Assembly: GCF_019803445.1 (NCBI RefSeq) | Contig: NZ_CP081844.1 | Span: 3,298,501 to 3,362,500, forward strand | From: Caenibius sp. WL | GTDB taxonomy: Bacteria; Pseudomonadota; Alphaproteobacteria; Sphingomonadales; Sphingomonadaceae | Direction: 5' to 3' | DNA: 64,000 bases | Part shown: one piece after another, positions 26,918 to 34,446 of the stretch | Numbering within the stretch: position 1 is the stretch's first letter | Layout: each line of letters opens with the position of its first letter | The notes under the pieces: model-generated | The model's database searches: none | What the model was told of the DNA's origin: nothing | What the model saw: the letters and a program-made list of their open reading frames with translations, nothing else | Made by a program: the position numbers and the translations under genes

Positions 26918-28603
26918 ATGGGTTTCGATCTGCTCATCAAGAATGCCCGCATCTGCGACGGTTCGGGCGGCCCGTCTTTCACCGGTTCCGTCGCCGTGCG
27001 TGACGGGCGGATTGTGGCGGTCGGCGACGTTACGGGCGATGCCGCCGAAGCGATCGACGCGCAGGGCCTCGTCCTCGCGCCCGGGTTCATCGATCCGCAC
27101 ACCCACTACGATGCGCAGCTCGTGTGGGATGGTCTCGCCCAGCCCGCGCTCGAACATGGCGTGACCACGATCGTTCCGGGCAACTGCTCGCTCAGCCTCG
27201 CCCCCGTGCGTGCGGCGCACCGCGCACTGCTCGGCGCGACGTTCCGCAAGATCGAGGAAATGCCGCAGAACGCGTTCGACGCGGGCCTCACCTGGAACTG
27301 GGAAACCTTCGGCGAATATATCGCCGCCATCCGCAGCCAGCTCGGCATCAATATCGCGCCGCTGGTCGGCCACAGCCTGCTGCGCCTGTGGGTGATGGGC
27401 GAAGATGCGCGCAAGCGCCCGGCGACCGATGCCGAAATCGCCACGATGCAGGAAGCGCTGGCCGAATGCCTGCGCGACGGCGCCATCGGGATGAGCGGTT
27501 CGTGGGTCGACATCGATCATGAGAACATGCCGGTTCCCGCCCGCCTCGCCGAACCGCGTGAGCTTGACGCGCTGTGCGCCACGCTGGGCGAACACGGTGC
27601 GATTCTCCAGATCGTGCCCGAATTCTGGGACCCGGATCTGCTCTGCGCCCGGATCGACATCATGGCCGATCTGTCGCGCAAGCATGATCTCACCGTCACC
27701 TTTTCGCCGCTGTTCGACAGCAACTCCTCGCCCGATCTGGTCGATATCGCGCATGAACGCGTGCGTTTGCAGACGGCGTTCGGTGCGCGCGTGGTGCCGC
27801 AGATGCAGACCCGCCCGATCGACCTTTCGTTCGATCTCACCGCGCCGATGTCGACTTTCGCCACGCTGCCGACCTGGTGGGCCACCACGCTGCTCCCGCA
27901 CGAGGAAAAGATCGCCGCGCTGCGCGATCCCGCACACCGGGAAAAGCTTCGGGCCGAAATCGAGAATTTCATGATGCCGATCGGCCTCCATCTCGATTTC
28001 GCCGACGCGTTCGTGAAACGCCCGGGCAAAGCCAGCGCGGACCTCGTCGGCCGCCGCCTCGGCGATATCGCCAAGGAACGCGGCTGCCATCTGGCCGATG
28101 CGATCATCGATATCGCGCTGGCGGACGATCTGCAGACTTCGTTCGGCCTTGAATCGCTGGGCCACAGCCGCACCGACAAGATCGCGCATTTCCTGGCCGA
28201 TCCGCTGATCGGCATCGGCGCGGGCGATGGCGGCGCGCACGTCACCAACTTCTCGACCTATGGCGACACCGGCTTCCTGTTCAGCCATTATGTCCGGGGT
28301 CTGGGCGCGATGTCGGTCGAACAGGCGGTCCACAAGCTGACTTACGATGTCGCCCGCATCTGGGGGATCAAGGATCGCGGGCTGCTGAAGCCCGGCTATG
28401 CGGCCGATCTGGTGCTGTTCGATCCGGAAACGATCGATCGCGGCCCGGAAATCGCGGTGCACGATCTGCCCGCCCCCGGTTTCCGCTTCATTCGCCAGGC
28501 CGAAGGCGTGCGCGAAGTGTTCGTCAACGGCCAGCGCGCCTACCATGTCGAAACCGGCTACACCGATGCCCGCAACGGTGCCGTGGTTCCGCAGGCCGCC
28601 TGA
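26918..28603 (+). CDS. D-aminoacylase-like amidohydrolase
   Basis: A 561-residue amidohydrolase of the N-acyl-D-amino-acid deacylase family. Metal-binding 'FIDPHTHYDAQLVWDG' (about residues 57-72), 'TTIVPGNCSLSLAP' (family Cys at about 88), 'GHSLLRLWVMG', and the late active-site segment 'GIGAGDGGAHVTNFSTYGD' (about 430-448) with its catalytic Asp are all present. The end 'KPGYAADLVLFDPETIDRGPE' is the usual composite beta sandwich. Likely substrate is an N-acyl or cyclic amide; true D-aminoacylase activity is only inferred. First gene of a three-gene run (gaps 20 and 10 nt), with a divergent TetR regulator. Confidence 0.88.
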   Translation: MGFDLLIKNARICDGSGGPSFTGSVAVRDGRIVAVGDVTGDAAEAIDAQGLVLAPGFIDPHTHYDAQLVWDGLAQPALEHGVTTIVPGNCSLSLAPVRAAHRALLGATFRKIEEMPQNAFDAGLTWNWETFGEYIAAIRSQLGINIAPLVGHSLLRLWVMGEDARKRPATDAEIATMQEALAECLRDGAIGMSGSWVDIDHENMPVPARLAEPRELDALCATLGEHGAILQIVPEFWDPDLLCARIDIMADLSRKHDLTVTFSPLFDSNSSPDLVDIAHERVRLQTAFGARVVPQMQTRPIDLSFDLTAPMSTFATLPTWWATTLLPHEEKIAALRDPAHREKLRAEIENFMMPIGLHLDFADAFVKRPGKASADLVGRRLGDIAKERGCHLADAIIDIALADDLQTSFGLESLGHSRTDKIAHFLADPLIGIGAGDGGAHVTNFSTYGDTGFLFSHYVRGLGAMSVEQAVHKLTYDVARIWGIKDRGLLKPGYAADLVLFDPETIDRGPEIAVHDLPAPGFRFIRQAEGVREVFVNGQRAYHVETGYTDARNGAVVPQAA

Positions 28604-28623
28604 GACTGGAAAAGAGATAGACC

Positions 28624-28863
28624 ATGCTTAACAACGTCACCATTCCGCCCCGGCGCGCTTTCATCCAGCCGGAGTTCGGCGACACGTTCGAAACCCTGGC
28701 CAAGCGCCTGCTGCCTGACGAACCGCTGGAAGAAGCCGTCCAGAAGCTGACGAGCTGGAACCTGTTCCTCGCGTTCCGCCCCGGCGGCGGCGGCATGACG
28801 CCGTCGGACCTGTTCTTCACCGAACCGCCGCACGCCCCCATGGCGATGCCGGGCATGGATTGA
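28624..28863 (+). CDS. Small conserved-looking protein downstream of the amidohydrolase
   Basis: 79 residues, no signal peptide or membrane segment: 'PRRAFIQPEFGDTFETLAKRLL' in outline, then 'EEAVQKLTSWNLFLAFRP' and a Met/Pro-rich tail. A good ribosome site (GGAAAAGAGA) precedes the ATG, and it sits 20 nt after the amidohydrolase. Its composition and spacing support a real gene in the operon. Function unknown; a LysM-like fold is a weak possibility suggested by 'DTFETLAKRLLPDE'. Confidence 0.7.
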   Translation: MLNNVTIPPRRAFIQPEFGDTFETLAKRLLPDEPLEEAVQKLTSWNLFLAFRPGGGGMTPSDLFFTEPPHAPMAMPGMD

Positions 28864-28873
28864 ATGTTGCTGG

Positions 28874-29074
28874 ATGACGGCAACCATTGAATCGATCGGC
28901 TTCACCGCCACGCATGATGGGGAGGTCGCTCTGGCTGTCCTGATCCGCTTTCCGAACGGCGGCATGTCGCAAGTCCAGATCCTGAACGAAGATATCGCGA
29001 AAGTGATGGAAAAAGCGGATGTCGCCGCGGCGGGCGAACTTGTCGGCAAGCCGTGGAGCGTTCTCAATATCTGA
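28874..29074 (+). CDS. Small soluble protein, third gene of the amidohydrolase operon
   Basis: 66 residues: 'TIESIGFTATHDGEVALAVLIRF' in outline, 'MSQVQILNEDIAKVMEKADV', ending 'GKPWSVLNI'. An alternating beta pattern followed by a helix suggests a small compact domain. It lies 10 nt after the previous stop and directly before a strong terminator, so it closes the operon. No family recognised. Confidence 0.7.
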   Translation: MTATIESIGFTATHDGEVALAVLIRFPNGGMSQVQILNEDIAKVMEKADVAAAGELVGKPWSVLNI

Positions 29075-29077
29075 TGG

Positions 29078-29106
29078 GCGGGGCCTTTCCGGGGCCCCGC
29101 TCTTTT
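29078..29106 (+). terminator. Terminator of the amidohydrolase operon
   Basis: GCGGGGCC (29078-29085) pairs perfectly with GGCCCCGC (29093-29100) around a 7-nt loop, followed by TCTTTTG; it starts 3 nt after the stop codon. Confidence 0.85.
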
Positions 29107-29171
29107 GCTTCCATTCTTCCAGAATGCGTTGAGGCAGGCCCTTGGCGTGCTGGCAAATTCCCCGGGAGGCT

Positions 29172-29196
29172 GGAACTTTTTCGGCCATGGATCGCT
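29172..29196 (+). promoter_or_regulatory. EcfG-like promoter candidate (GGAAC-N16-CGCT)
   Basis: GGAAC at 29172-29176, 16 nt, then CGCT at 29193-29196, one base from the CGTT consensus of alphaproteobacterial general-stress promoters. It ends 30 nt before the 29227 start codon. Confidence 0.4.
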
Positions 29197-29226
29197 TTTT
29201 CCGATGCGACAATTTTGGAGAATGCC

Positions 29227-29481
29227 ATGCTGGGAAAGATTCTTGGCGCCGTTGCTGGCGAACGCGCATCGCGCCATTTTACCGGGATTGACGGCCCCAT
29301 GGGTGCCGCGTTGGGCGCCGGGGCCATTTCCCTGGCGCGGCGCTGGCCGCTGGGTCTCCTTGCGGTGGCTGCGGGCGGCTATGCGATGAAGCGTTACCGC
29401 GACCGGCAGGACCGCATGCCGACTGCCCGCCCCCCTGCCGCCCCGGCAGCGGATAAGGCGGCAGCTACGCCCAAGGCGTAG
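29227..29481 (+). CDS. Small membrane protein of unknown function
   Basis: 84 residues: 'MLGKILGAVAGERASRHFTG', a Gly/Ala-rich hydrophobic stretch ('GAALGAGAISLARRWPLGLLAVAAGGYAMKRY' as two short spans) and a Pro/Ala/Lys tail. The start is set by GGAG 7 nt upstream. An EcfG-like promoter precedes it, suggesting stress induction. No named family. Confidence 0.6.
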   Translation: MLGKILGAVAGERASRHFTGIDGPMGAALGAGAISLARRWPLGLLAVAAGGYAMKRYRDRQDRMPTARPPAAPAADKAAATPKA

Positions 29482-29522
29482 GTTTTTCACCACAGGGGCC
29501 AAATCATAGAGGATCGGACACC

Positions 29523-29846
29523 ATGAAGAAACTTGCTCTTACCGCTGCCCTGACGATGGGTCTGGGGCTTGCGGCCTGTTCTCAGGAAACTTCGGATCAT
29601 GCATCCAACGCCGCCGAATCCGCGAGCGAGGATATGAAGCGGGCCGCCGATGCAGCGGGCAACGCGGCGGAAGACGCGGCGAAGGCCGCCGGTTCGGCCG
29701 CCGATGCCGCCGCGCACAAGGCGGACGAAGCGGCCAGCAAGGCGGGTGCCGCGGCTGAAAAGCTGGGCGCGAAAGCCGAGCAGAAGGCCGCCGAAGTCGA
29801 AGCCGCGGCCCAGAACGAGCCGGTCGAAAAAGCCAAGGTCGACTGA
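29523..29846 (+). CDS. Ala/Lys-rich lipoprotein with heptad-like repeats
   Basis: 107 residues. The signal sequence ends in the lipobox 'LAAC' (Cys at residue 19), so it is lipidated. The mature part is almost entirely Ala, Lys, Asp and Glu in a repeating AA-x-K-A pattern ('AAEDAAKAAGSAADAAAHKADEA' in outline), which predicts one long helix or coiled coil lying in the periplasm. Such proteins resemble LEA-like or Lpp-like stress lipoproteins; role unknown. Own ribosome site GAGGA and its own terminator. Confidence 0.75.
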   Translation: MKKLALTAALTMGLGLAACSQETSDHASNAAESASEDMKRAADAAGNAAEDAAKAAGSAADAAAHKADEAASKAGAAAEKLGAKAEQKAAEVEAAAQNEPVEKAKVD

Positions 29847-29864
29847 CCTTCGCCCAAGTGAATG

Positions 29865-29911
29865 AAAGGCCCCGCCTGCTGACCCGAACGGGATGCGGGC
29901 GGGGCCTTTTT
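29865..29911. terminator. Bidirectional intrinsic terminator
   Basis: AAAGGCCCCGCC (29865-29876) pairs with GGCGGGGCCTTT (29899-29910 region), followed by TTTTT on the plus strand. Ends transcription of the Ala-rich lipoprotein gene. Confidence 0.85.
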
Positions 29912-29990
29912 CATGGCGATTCCCCGGTGGATAGCGCCCCCCCCTCCATGCGCCTTGCTTGACGGCACGATCGCCGGGTATGCGCTTTCC

Positions 29991-30371
29991 ATGCCTACCT
30001 ATCGCGTTCTCGCCATTCTCGCTGCTTGCGTTTTGACGCCCGCCTGCAGCCCCGCCCCGGCGCCCGAAGCCGCTGCACCCCGCCCTGCCACACCAAGCCC
30101 TACCTCTTCGGCTCAGGGCGCCGCGCAGGGTCAGGCCTTTGCCGCCGCCCACTGCGCATCCTGCCATGGCGTGGCCAGAAACAGCCTCTCCCCCATTCCG
30201 CAGGCCCCCGCTTTCGAAGTGATCGTGAACACGCCCGGCCTGACGCCGCAAACGCTCGCCACATGGCTGCGCGATTCCCACAATTATCCCGAGATGATGA
30301 ATTTCGAGATCGCGCCCGAACAGCTTGATAGCCTGTCGGCCTATATGCTGACTCTGCGGAATACACGCTGA
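29991..30371 (+). CDS. Small c-type cytochrome, lipoprotein
   Basis: 126 residues from the ATG at 29991. The N-terminal signal ends in the lipobox 'TPAC' (Cys near 19), then a Pro/Ala-rich spacer. A single heme site 'AAAHCASCHGVARNSLSP' (CxxCH near residue 57) and a distal Met ligand candidate in 'NYPEMMNFEIAPEQLDSLSAYMLTL' in outline follow. This is a class I monoheme cytochrome tethered to a membrane, carrying electrons to an unknown partner; no oxidase or dehydrogenase gene adjoins it. Confidence 0.82.
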   Translation: MPTYRVLAILAACVLTPACSPAPAPEAAAPRPATPSPTSSAQGAAQGQAFAAAHCASCHGVARNSLSPIPQAPAFEVIVNTPGLTPQTLATWLRDSHNYPEMMNFEIAPEQLDSLSAYMLTLRNTR

Positions 30372-30442
30372 TCGCGTACGCCATTGGGCAAGCGCATTGA
30401 CACTGTCCCGGATTTGGCATTGTGCCATCCGGATACCGCGCC

Positions 30443-31378
30443 ATGGGAAGGGATGCCACATTGATCCGCCATCGCATCGATACCGATGTCACCGAAATCG
30501 CCCGCTTCGGCGAACCGGCGCAGCTTGCCGCGGAAGTGCTGCTGCCTGAAGGGCAGGTGCCCGATCTCGTTTTCGTCTGCCTGCCCGGCGGGGGGATGAA
30601 CCGGCGCTATTTCGATCTGCCCACACCCCCGGGCGAAGCGGAAGCGAGTTTCGCGCAGGCGATGCTCGCCCGTGGCCATGCCGTCGTCCTGATCGATCCG
30701 CTGGGTGCGGGGGACAGCACCTGTCCGGCGGACGCCTATCTGCTGCATCCCGACCGCACCGCCGATGCGGCCGCACTGGTGACGGACCGCATTCTGGCGG
30801 GCCTGCGCGAGGGCGGCCTCGTTCCGGGCGTTCCGGCGATGCCCGCGCTCCGCTCGGTCGGCGCGGCGCATTCGCTGGGCGCCCTGATGACGATCGTCCA
30901 GCAAGCCCGCGCGGGCCAGCATGACGGGCTCGCTCTGATGGGGTTCCACACTGCCGGGGTTCCCGCACATCTGACGGATGCGGACCGGGCGCTGGATGTC
31001 GTCCATGCCCGCGAAAATCTGGTCGCACTCGCCCGCAAGCGCTTTCCCGCAGGGCCGTGGCATGAATTGCAGGCCCAGCCCACCAAGCGCGCCGTTTCGG
31101 CAGCGGCCGCCATCGAACGCGTTATGATGACCCCGTCCCTGATGGCCATGCTCCCCGAAATCATCGCCGGGGATGCGGCATCGATCACCGTGCCTGTGCT
31201 GATCGCCCTTGGCGACAGCGATCTCCACGGCGATCCCTACCGCACGCCGCAGGCTTATGGCGCCAGTCCCGAAGTGACATTGCTGGTGCTTCCCGAAACG
31301 CGCCACAACCACTTCGTCTATCCCAGCCGCACCCACCTGTTCGAACGCGTCGCCCGCTGGGCTGAGAATCTGCCTTAA
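30443..31378 (+). CDS. Alpha/beta hydrolase of unknown substrate
   Basis: About 311 residues, cytosolic. 'VFVCLPGGGMNRRYFDLP' is the oxyanion-hole loop, 'VGAAHSLGALMTIVQ' holds the nucleophile Ser (A-H-S-L-G, near residue 148), 'ALGDSDLHGDP' the acid and 'LPETRHNHFVYPSR' the His. All triad elements are thus visible. The substrate is unknown. The start is uncertain: ATG 30443, GTG 30422 and TTG 30461 (the last with AAGGGA well placed) are all in frame. It precedes the methyltransferase/ATP-grasp pair in the same direction with a 153-nt gap, and may belong with it. Confidence 0.8.
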   Translation: MGRDATLIRHRIDTDVTEIARFGEPAQLAAEVLLPEGQVPDLVFVCLPGGGMNRRYFDLPTPPGEAEASFAQAMLARGHAVVLIDPLGAGDSTCPADAYLLHPDRTADAAALVTDRILAGLREGGLVPGVPAMPALRSVGAAHSLGALMTIVQQARAGQHDGLALMGFHTAGVPAHLTDADRALDVVHARENLVALARKRFPAGPWHELQAQPTKRAVSAAAAIERVMMTPSLMAMLPEIIAGDAASITVPVLIALGDSDLHGDPYRTPQAYGASPEVTLLVLPETRHNHFVYPSRTHLFERVARWAENLP

Positions 31379-31531
31379 GGCCGGGTGGCGCGATAACGAC
31401 AGCAGTTGCAGCCAGCCCGCCAGTGCGGCAAGGAACGGACAAGGGGTGGGTGGAGTGAAGCCATCCAACTTTCGAACATCATCTCATCCAACGCCGACCC
31501 GCTTGCAGCGGTGAAGGCGTAGGGGACCCTT

Positions 31532-32293
31532 ATGCAATCCTACGCGGAACTGTTCGACAAGAGAGGGGCCGCATACGATTTTGCGATGCATCGCTACCCC
31601 GATGCACGGCAAGCGGAATTCGCCCAGCTTCTCCAGCTCGCGGATATCCAGCCGGGCATGCGCGTGGGGGATATCCCCGCCGGCGGCGGTTATCTGAAAG
31701 CTTACCTGCCTTCCGGAGCGATCTGGGAAGGGCATGAACCCTGCGCGAGTTTCACCAATCACGGCACGGGCCAAAGCGCTTCGGCAAGCCGGCCGCTGCT
31801 CCCGCTGCCGTGGGATGATGACGAACTGGATGTGGTTGTCAGCCTGGCCGGGTTACATCATCTGGAGGACAAGCGCGAACTGTTCACGGAAATCGCCCGC
31901 GTTCTCAAGCCGGGCGCGCGCTTCATCCTGTCGGACGTGGCCGAAGGCAGCGCAGCCGCGCGGTTTCTCGATGGGTTCGTCGGCGATCACAACAGCACCG
32001 GCCATGACGGCAGGTATCTGGGGGAACGGACGTTCGAGGAACTGCAGGCCGCAGGCTGGCACATCGCATCCAGCCAACAGCAGAATTTCACCTGGGATTT
32101 CATAGACCGTGAAGGAATGGGCGATTTCGCTTATCACCTGTTCGATATCTGCAAGAGCACCCCTCACGCCGCAGCCGATGCCATCGAACGGGAACTGGGC
32201 ATCGTAAATCTGCCCGATGGGCGGGTCGGCATGAACTGGTCGCTGCTGACCATTGCCTGCGTGAAACCTGAACGGCATTCGACGACACGATGA
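31532..32293 (+). CDS. Class I SAM-dependent methyltransferase
   Basis: 253 residues. Motif I is 'GMRVGDIPAGGGYLKAYLP' (about residues 41-59; the usual D-x-G-x-G-x-G becomes D-I-P-A-G-G-G). A short acidic motif follows in 'IWEGHEP', then 'DELDVVVSLAGLHHLEDKREL' in outline for motif IV and 'LKPGARFILSDVAEG' for the post-motif region. The fold matches Methyltransf_11-type small-molecule methylases. Its TGA overlaps the ATG of the ATP-grasp gene (ATGA at 32290-32293), so the two are translationally coupled and very likely act on one product. Substrate unknown. Confidence 0.85.
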   Translation: MQSYAELFDKRGAAYDFAMHRYPDARQAEFAQLLQLADIQPGMRVGDIPAGGGYLKAYLPSGAIWEGHEPCASFTNHGTGQSASASRPLLPLPWDDDELDVVVSLAGLHHLEDKRELFTEIARVLKPGARFILSDVAEGSAAARFLDGFVGDHNSTGHDGRYLGERTFEELQAAGWHIASSQQQNFTWDFIDREGMGDFAYHLFDICKSTPHAAADAIERELGIVNLPDGRVGMNWSLLTIACVKPERHSTTR

Positions 32294-34263
32294 CAACCGA
32301 TGCCAACCCGAACCGCGAAGCCTGGTCGGTGGTCGGGCCAGTGCAACTCATGCCCGGCTATGGCTATGGCTTCAGCTATCCCACCATCCTGCTCAACGTC
32401 ACCATCCCTTCGCTGACCGGTGACCGGCGGCAAGAATTGTGGGAGGAGTTTCGGGGCCTTTTCAGCGGGCTCCCCGATCTGCCGCCCCTGCCCCCGGTCA
32501 ACGATGCCGTTCCAGCTGACGAAACGGACTATATCGCAACGATCAAATGGTTTGCGCGAACCGTCGATCACCTTGCAATCATCGCCCAGTTGCCGATTGC
32601 GCAAACGACAAGCTGCGTAGGCATCGACGCCCCTACCACTACGTTCGCGATACCGGGCTTGGCATTCGGCAGAACGCCGCAGATGAACCTCGTTATTCAG
32701 GCACTGGCACTCTTTCAATCGCTGGCGCGCGGCACGGTCCCGGAACAAGAAAGGGCGGACGCGCGGCAGGCATGGCATGAGCAATTCAGGCTGTTGCAAG
32801 ATACAAGACCACGCAACAGCAATGTGCCGCGCATGCTCTGCGCCGCTGTGCAAAACGGCATCGCGTTTCAGGAACTGCCGGGCATACAGGCCATCCAGTA
32901 TGGCCTCGGACGGAAATCCGTTCTGTTCAGCAGCACTTTGACCCAATTCACACCCGTGCTGGGCACGCACCTTGCGCGCAATAAGCACGAAGCAGCCTTG
33001 ATCCTGCGACGCCATCGCCTCCCCGTGCCCTTGCATCACCTTGCCGGGAATGAGGATGAGGCGCTTCGGATCGCCGAACAGCTGGGCTATCCCGTCGTGG
33101 TCAAACCGGCCGACAAGGACGGCGGGATCGCCGTGCATGCCGATCTGCGAACAGCGGATGAAGTGCGCGAGGCCTACGCAGTGGCGAGGCAGAAATCGCA
33201 TCTCGTCCTCGTGGAGCAATTCGTCAAAGGCAACGATTACCGTCTGACCGTGTTTCGCGGCCAATGTGTGTGGGCCGTGGAACGACAACCCGCCGGGGTC
33301 GTGGGAGACGGCGTGTCCACCATTCAGCAACTGGTGGACGCGGCCAATACGAACCCCGCGCGCGGCGAAGGGCCCCATACTCCGCTCAAGCGGCTCAAGC
33401 TGGATGACGAAGCGCAGGGCCTTCTCGCCCGCGAAGGTCTGGCCATCGATGCAATTCCGGATGCGGGCCTGTTCGTCCGGATGCGGCGGTCCTCCAATGT
33501 CAGCAGCGGCGGCATGCCGGTGGCCGTCACCGAGAGAATGCATCCCGACAACGCCCTTCTGGCTGTCCGCGCAGCGCAAGCCCTGCAACTGGATGTTGCC
33601 GGGATCGACCTCATCATCCCGGATATCGCGACAAGCTGGCAGCAAAGTGGCGGCATGATCTGTGAAATCAACGCCCAACCGCAGCTGGGCGGCACAACAG
33701 GCAATCATCTTTACCCGTTGCTGCTCCAGACGATGCTGGGCGGTGATGGGCACATTCCCGTGATCGCCGTGCTTGGCGGGCAGACGGCCGAACGCACTTC
33801 GCACCAACTCGCTCTTGCGCTGGCAGGCCAAGGCATCCGTGCCGGACTGCACAACCGGGCGGGCATTGCGATCGGCACGACTCTGCTCGAACAGGGCCCG
33901 GTTTCGCAACTCGCCGCAGGCCAGATGCTGTCGATGAACCGCGCGGTCGATCTGCTGATCTTCGGCGCGACCGATGCCATGCTCCTCCAGGAAGGATTCC
34001 CTGTTCCCCGGATCGATATGCTCGTGCTGACCGGAGAGTGTCTCGAGCGCGGCGGATTGGCTATGGACGGTACGGATTCATGGCTGATGAGCCTCGCGCT
34101 ACGTCTGCTCGCTCCGGCGGCGCGCACTGTGGTTCTGCTTGATGAAGCATCCGGTCAGGCTGGCGATGTGGCATCTGCCTTGGACGCCTTGCGCATTCCC
34201 TTTCAGACGGCGGGACAGGAAGCCATTCTGAAACACGCCGAACACCTTTACAGAACAGTTTAG
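32290..34263 (+). CDS. Cyanophycin-synthetase-like ATP-grasp ligase with degenerate Mur-ligase domain
   Basis: 657 residues. About 1-200: an N-terminal domain positioned like that of CphA. About 235-470: ATP-grasp domain with 'NKHEAALILRRHRLPVP', the nucleotide-binding 'YPVVVKPADKDGGIAV' (near 267-282), 'VLVEQFVKGNDYRLTVF' and the Mg-binding 'CEINAQPQLGGTTGNH' (near 457-472). From about 486 the C-terminus follows the Mur-ligase order of CphA, but where CphA has the P-loop GTNGKTT this protein has 'LGGQTAERTS', and it stops about 170 residues later. It should form amide bonds by acyl-phosphate chemistry with the ATP-grasp site only. True cyanophycin synthesis is unlikely. Confidence 0.82.
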   Translation: MTTDANPNREAWSVVGPVQLMPGYGYGFSYPTILLNVTIPSLTGDRRQELWEEFRGLFSGLPDLPPLPPVNDAVPADETDYIATIKWFARTVDHLAIIAQLPIAQTTSCVGIDAPTTTFAIPGLAFGRTPQMNLVIQALALFQSLARGTVPEQERADARQAWHEQFRLLQDTRPRNSNVPRMLCAAVQNGIAFQELPGIQAIQYGLGRKSVLFSSTLTQFTPVLGTHLARNKHEAALILRRHRLPVPLHHLAGNEDEALRIAEQLGYPVVVKPADKDGGIAVHADLRTADEVREAYAVARQKSHLVLVEQFVKGNDYRLTVFRGQCVWAVERQPAGVVGDGVSTIQQLVDAANTNPARGEGPHTPLKRLKLDDEAQGLLAREGLAIDAIPDAGLFVRMRRSSNVSSGGMPVAVTERMHPDNALLAVRAAQALQLDVAGIDLIIPDIATSWQQSGGMICEINAQPQLGGTTGNHLYPLLLQTMLGGDGHIPVIAVLGGQTAERTSHQLALALAGQGIRAGLHNRAGIAIGTTLLEQGPVSQLAAGQMLSMNRAVDLLIFGATDAMLLQEGFPVPRIDMLVLTGECLERGGLAMDGTDSWLMSLALRLLAPAARTVVLLDEASGQAGDVASALDALRIPFQTAGQEAILKHAEHLYRTV

Positions 34264-34446
34264 GCAGCCCCGCAAATTACCCGTTTACCCGTGGATCGGT
34301 GGAAAGCGGTACAGGCCACTTGCGATAGAGCCGGGCGCGGTGCACCAAGGAAGCGGTTCGGCCAAGCGCCGCCGATTTGGCCCATGAATAGTTTGATCGC
34401 GCCGGTGGCAGGTCCTGCGATCCACCGCCGCTAAGGGAGGAATGGC

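Noticed and set aside
31455-31514. A 19-codon GTG-started frame (begins V/M-K-P-S-N-F) ahead of the methyltransferase, considered as a precursor peptide for the ATP-grasp ligase
   Set aside because: Too short to judge, no conserved core visible, and CphA-like ligases do not need a ribosomal precursor. Would be revived if orthologous loci keep the same peptide.
32164-33909. A 581-codon minus-strand frame opposite the ATP-grasp gene
   Set aside because: It crosses the overlap of two well-supported plus-strand genes and has no motif.
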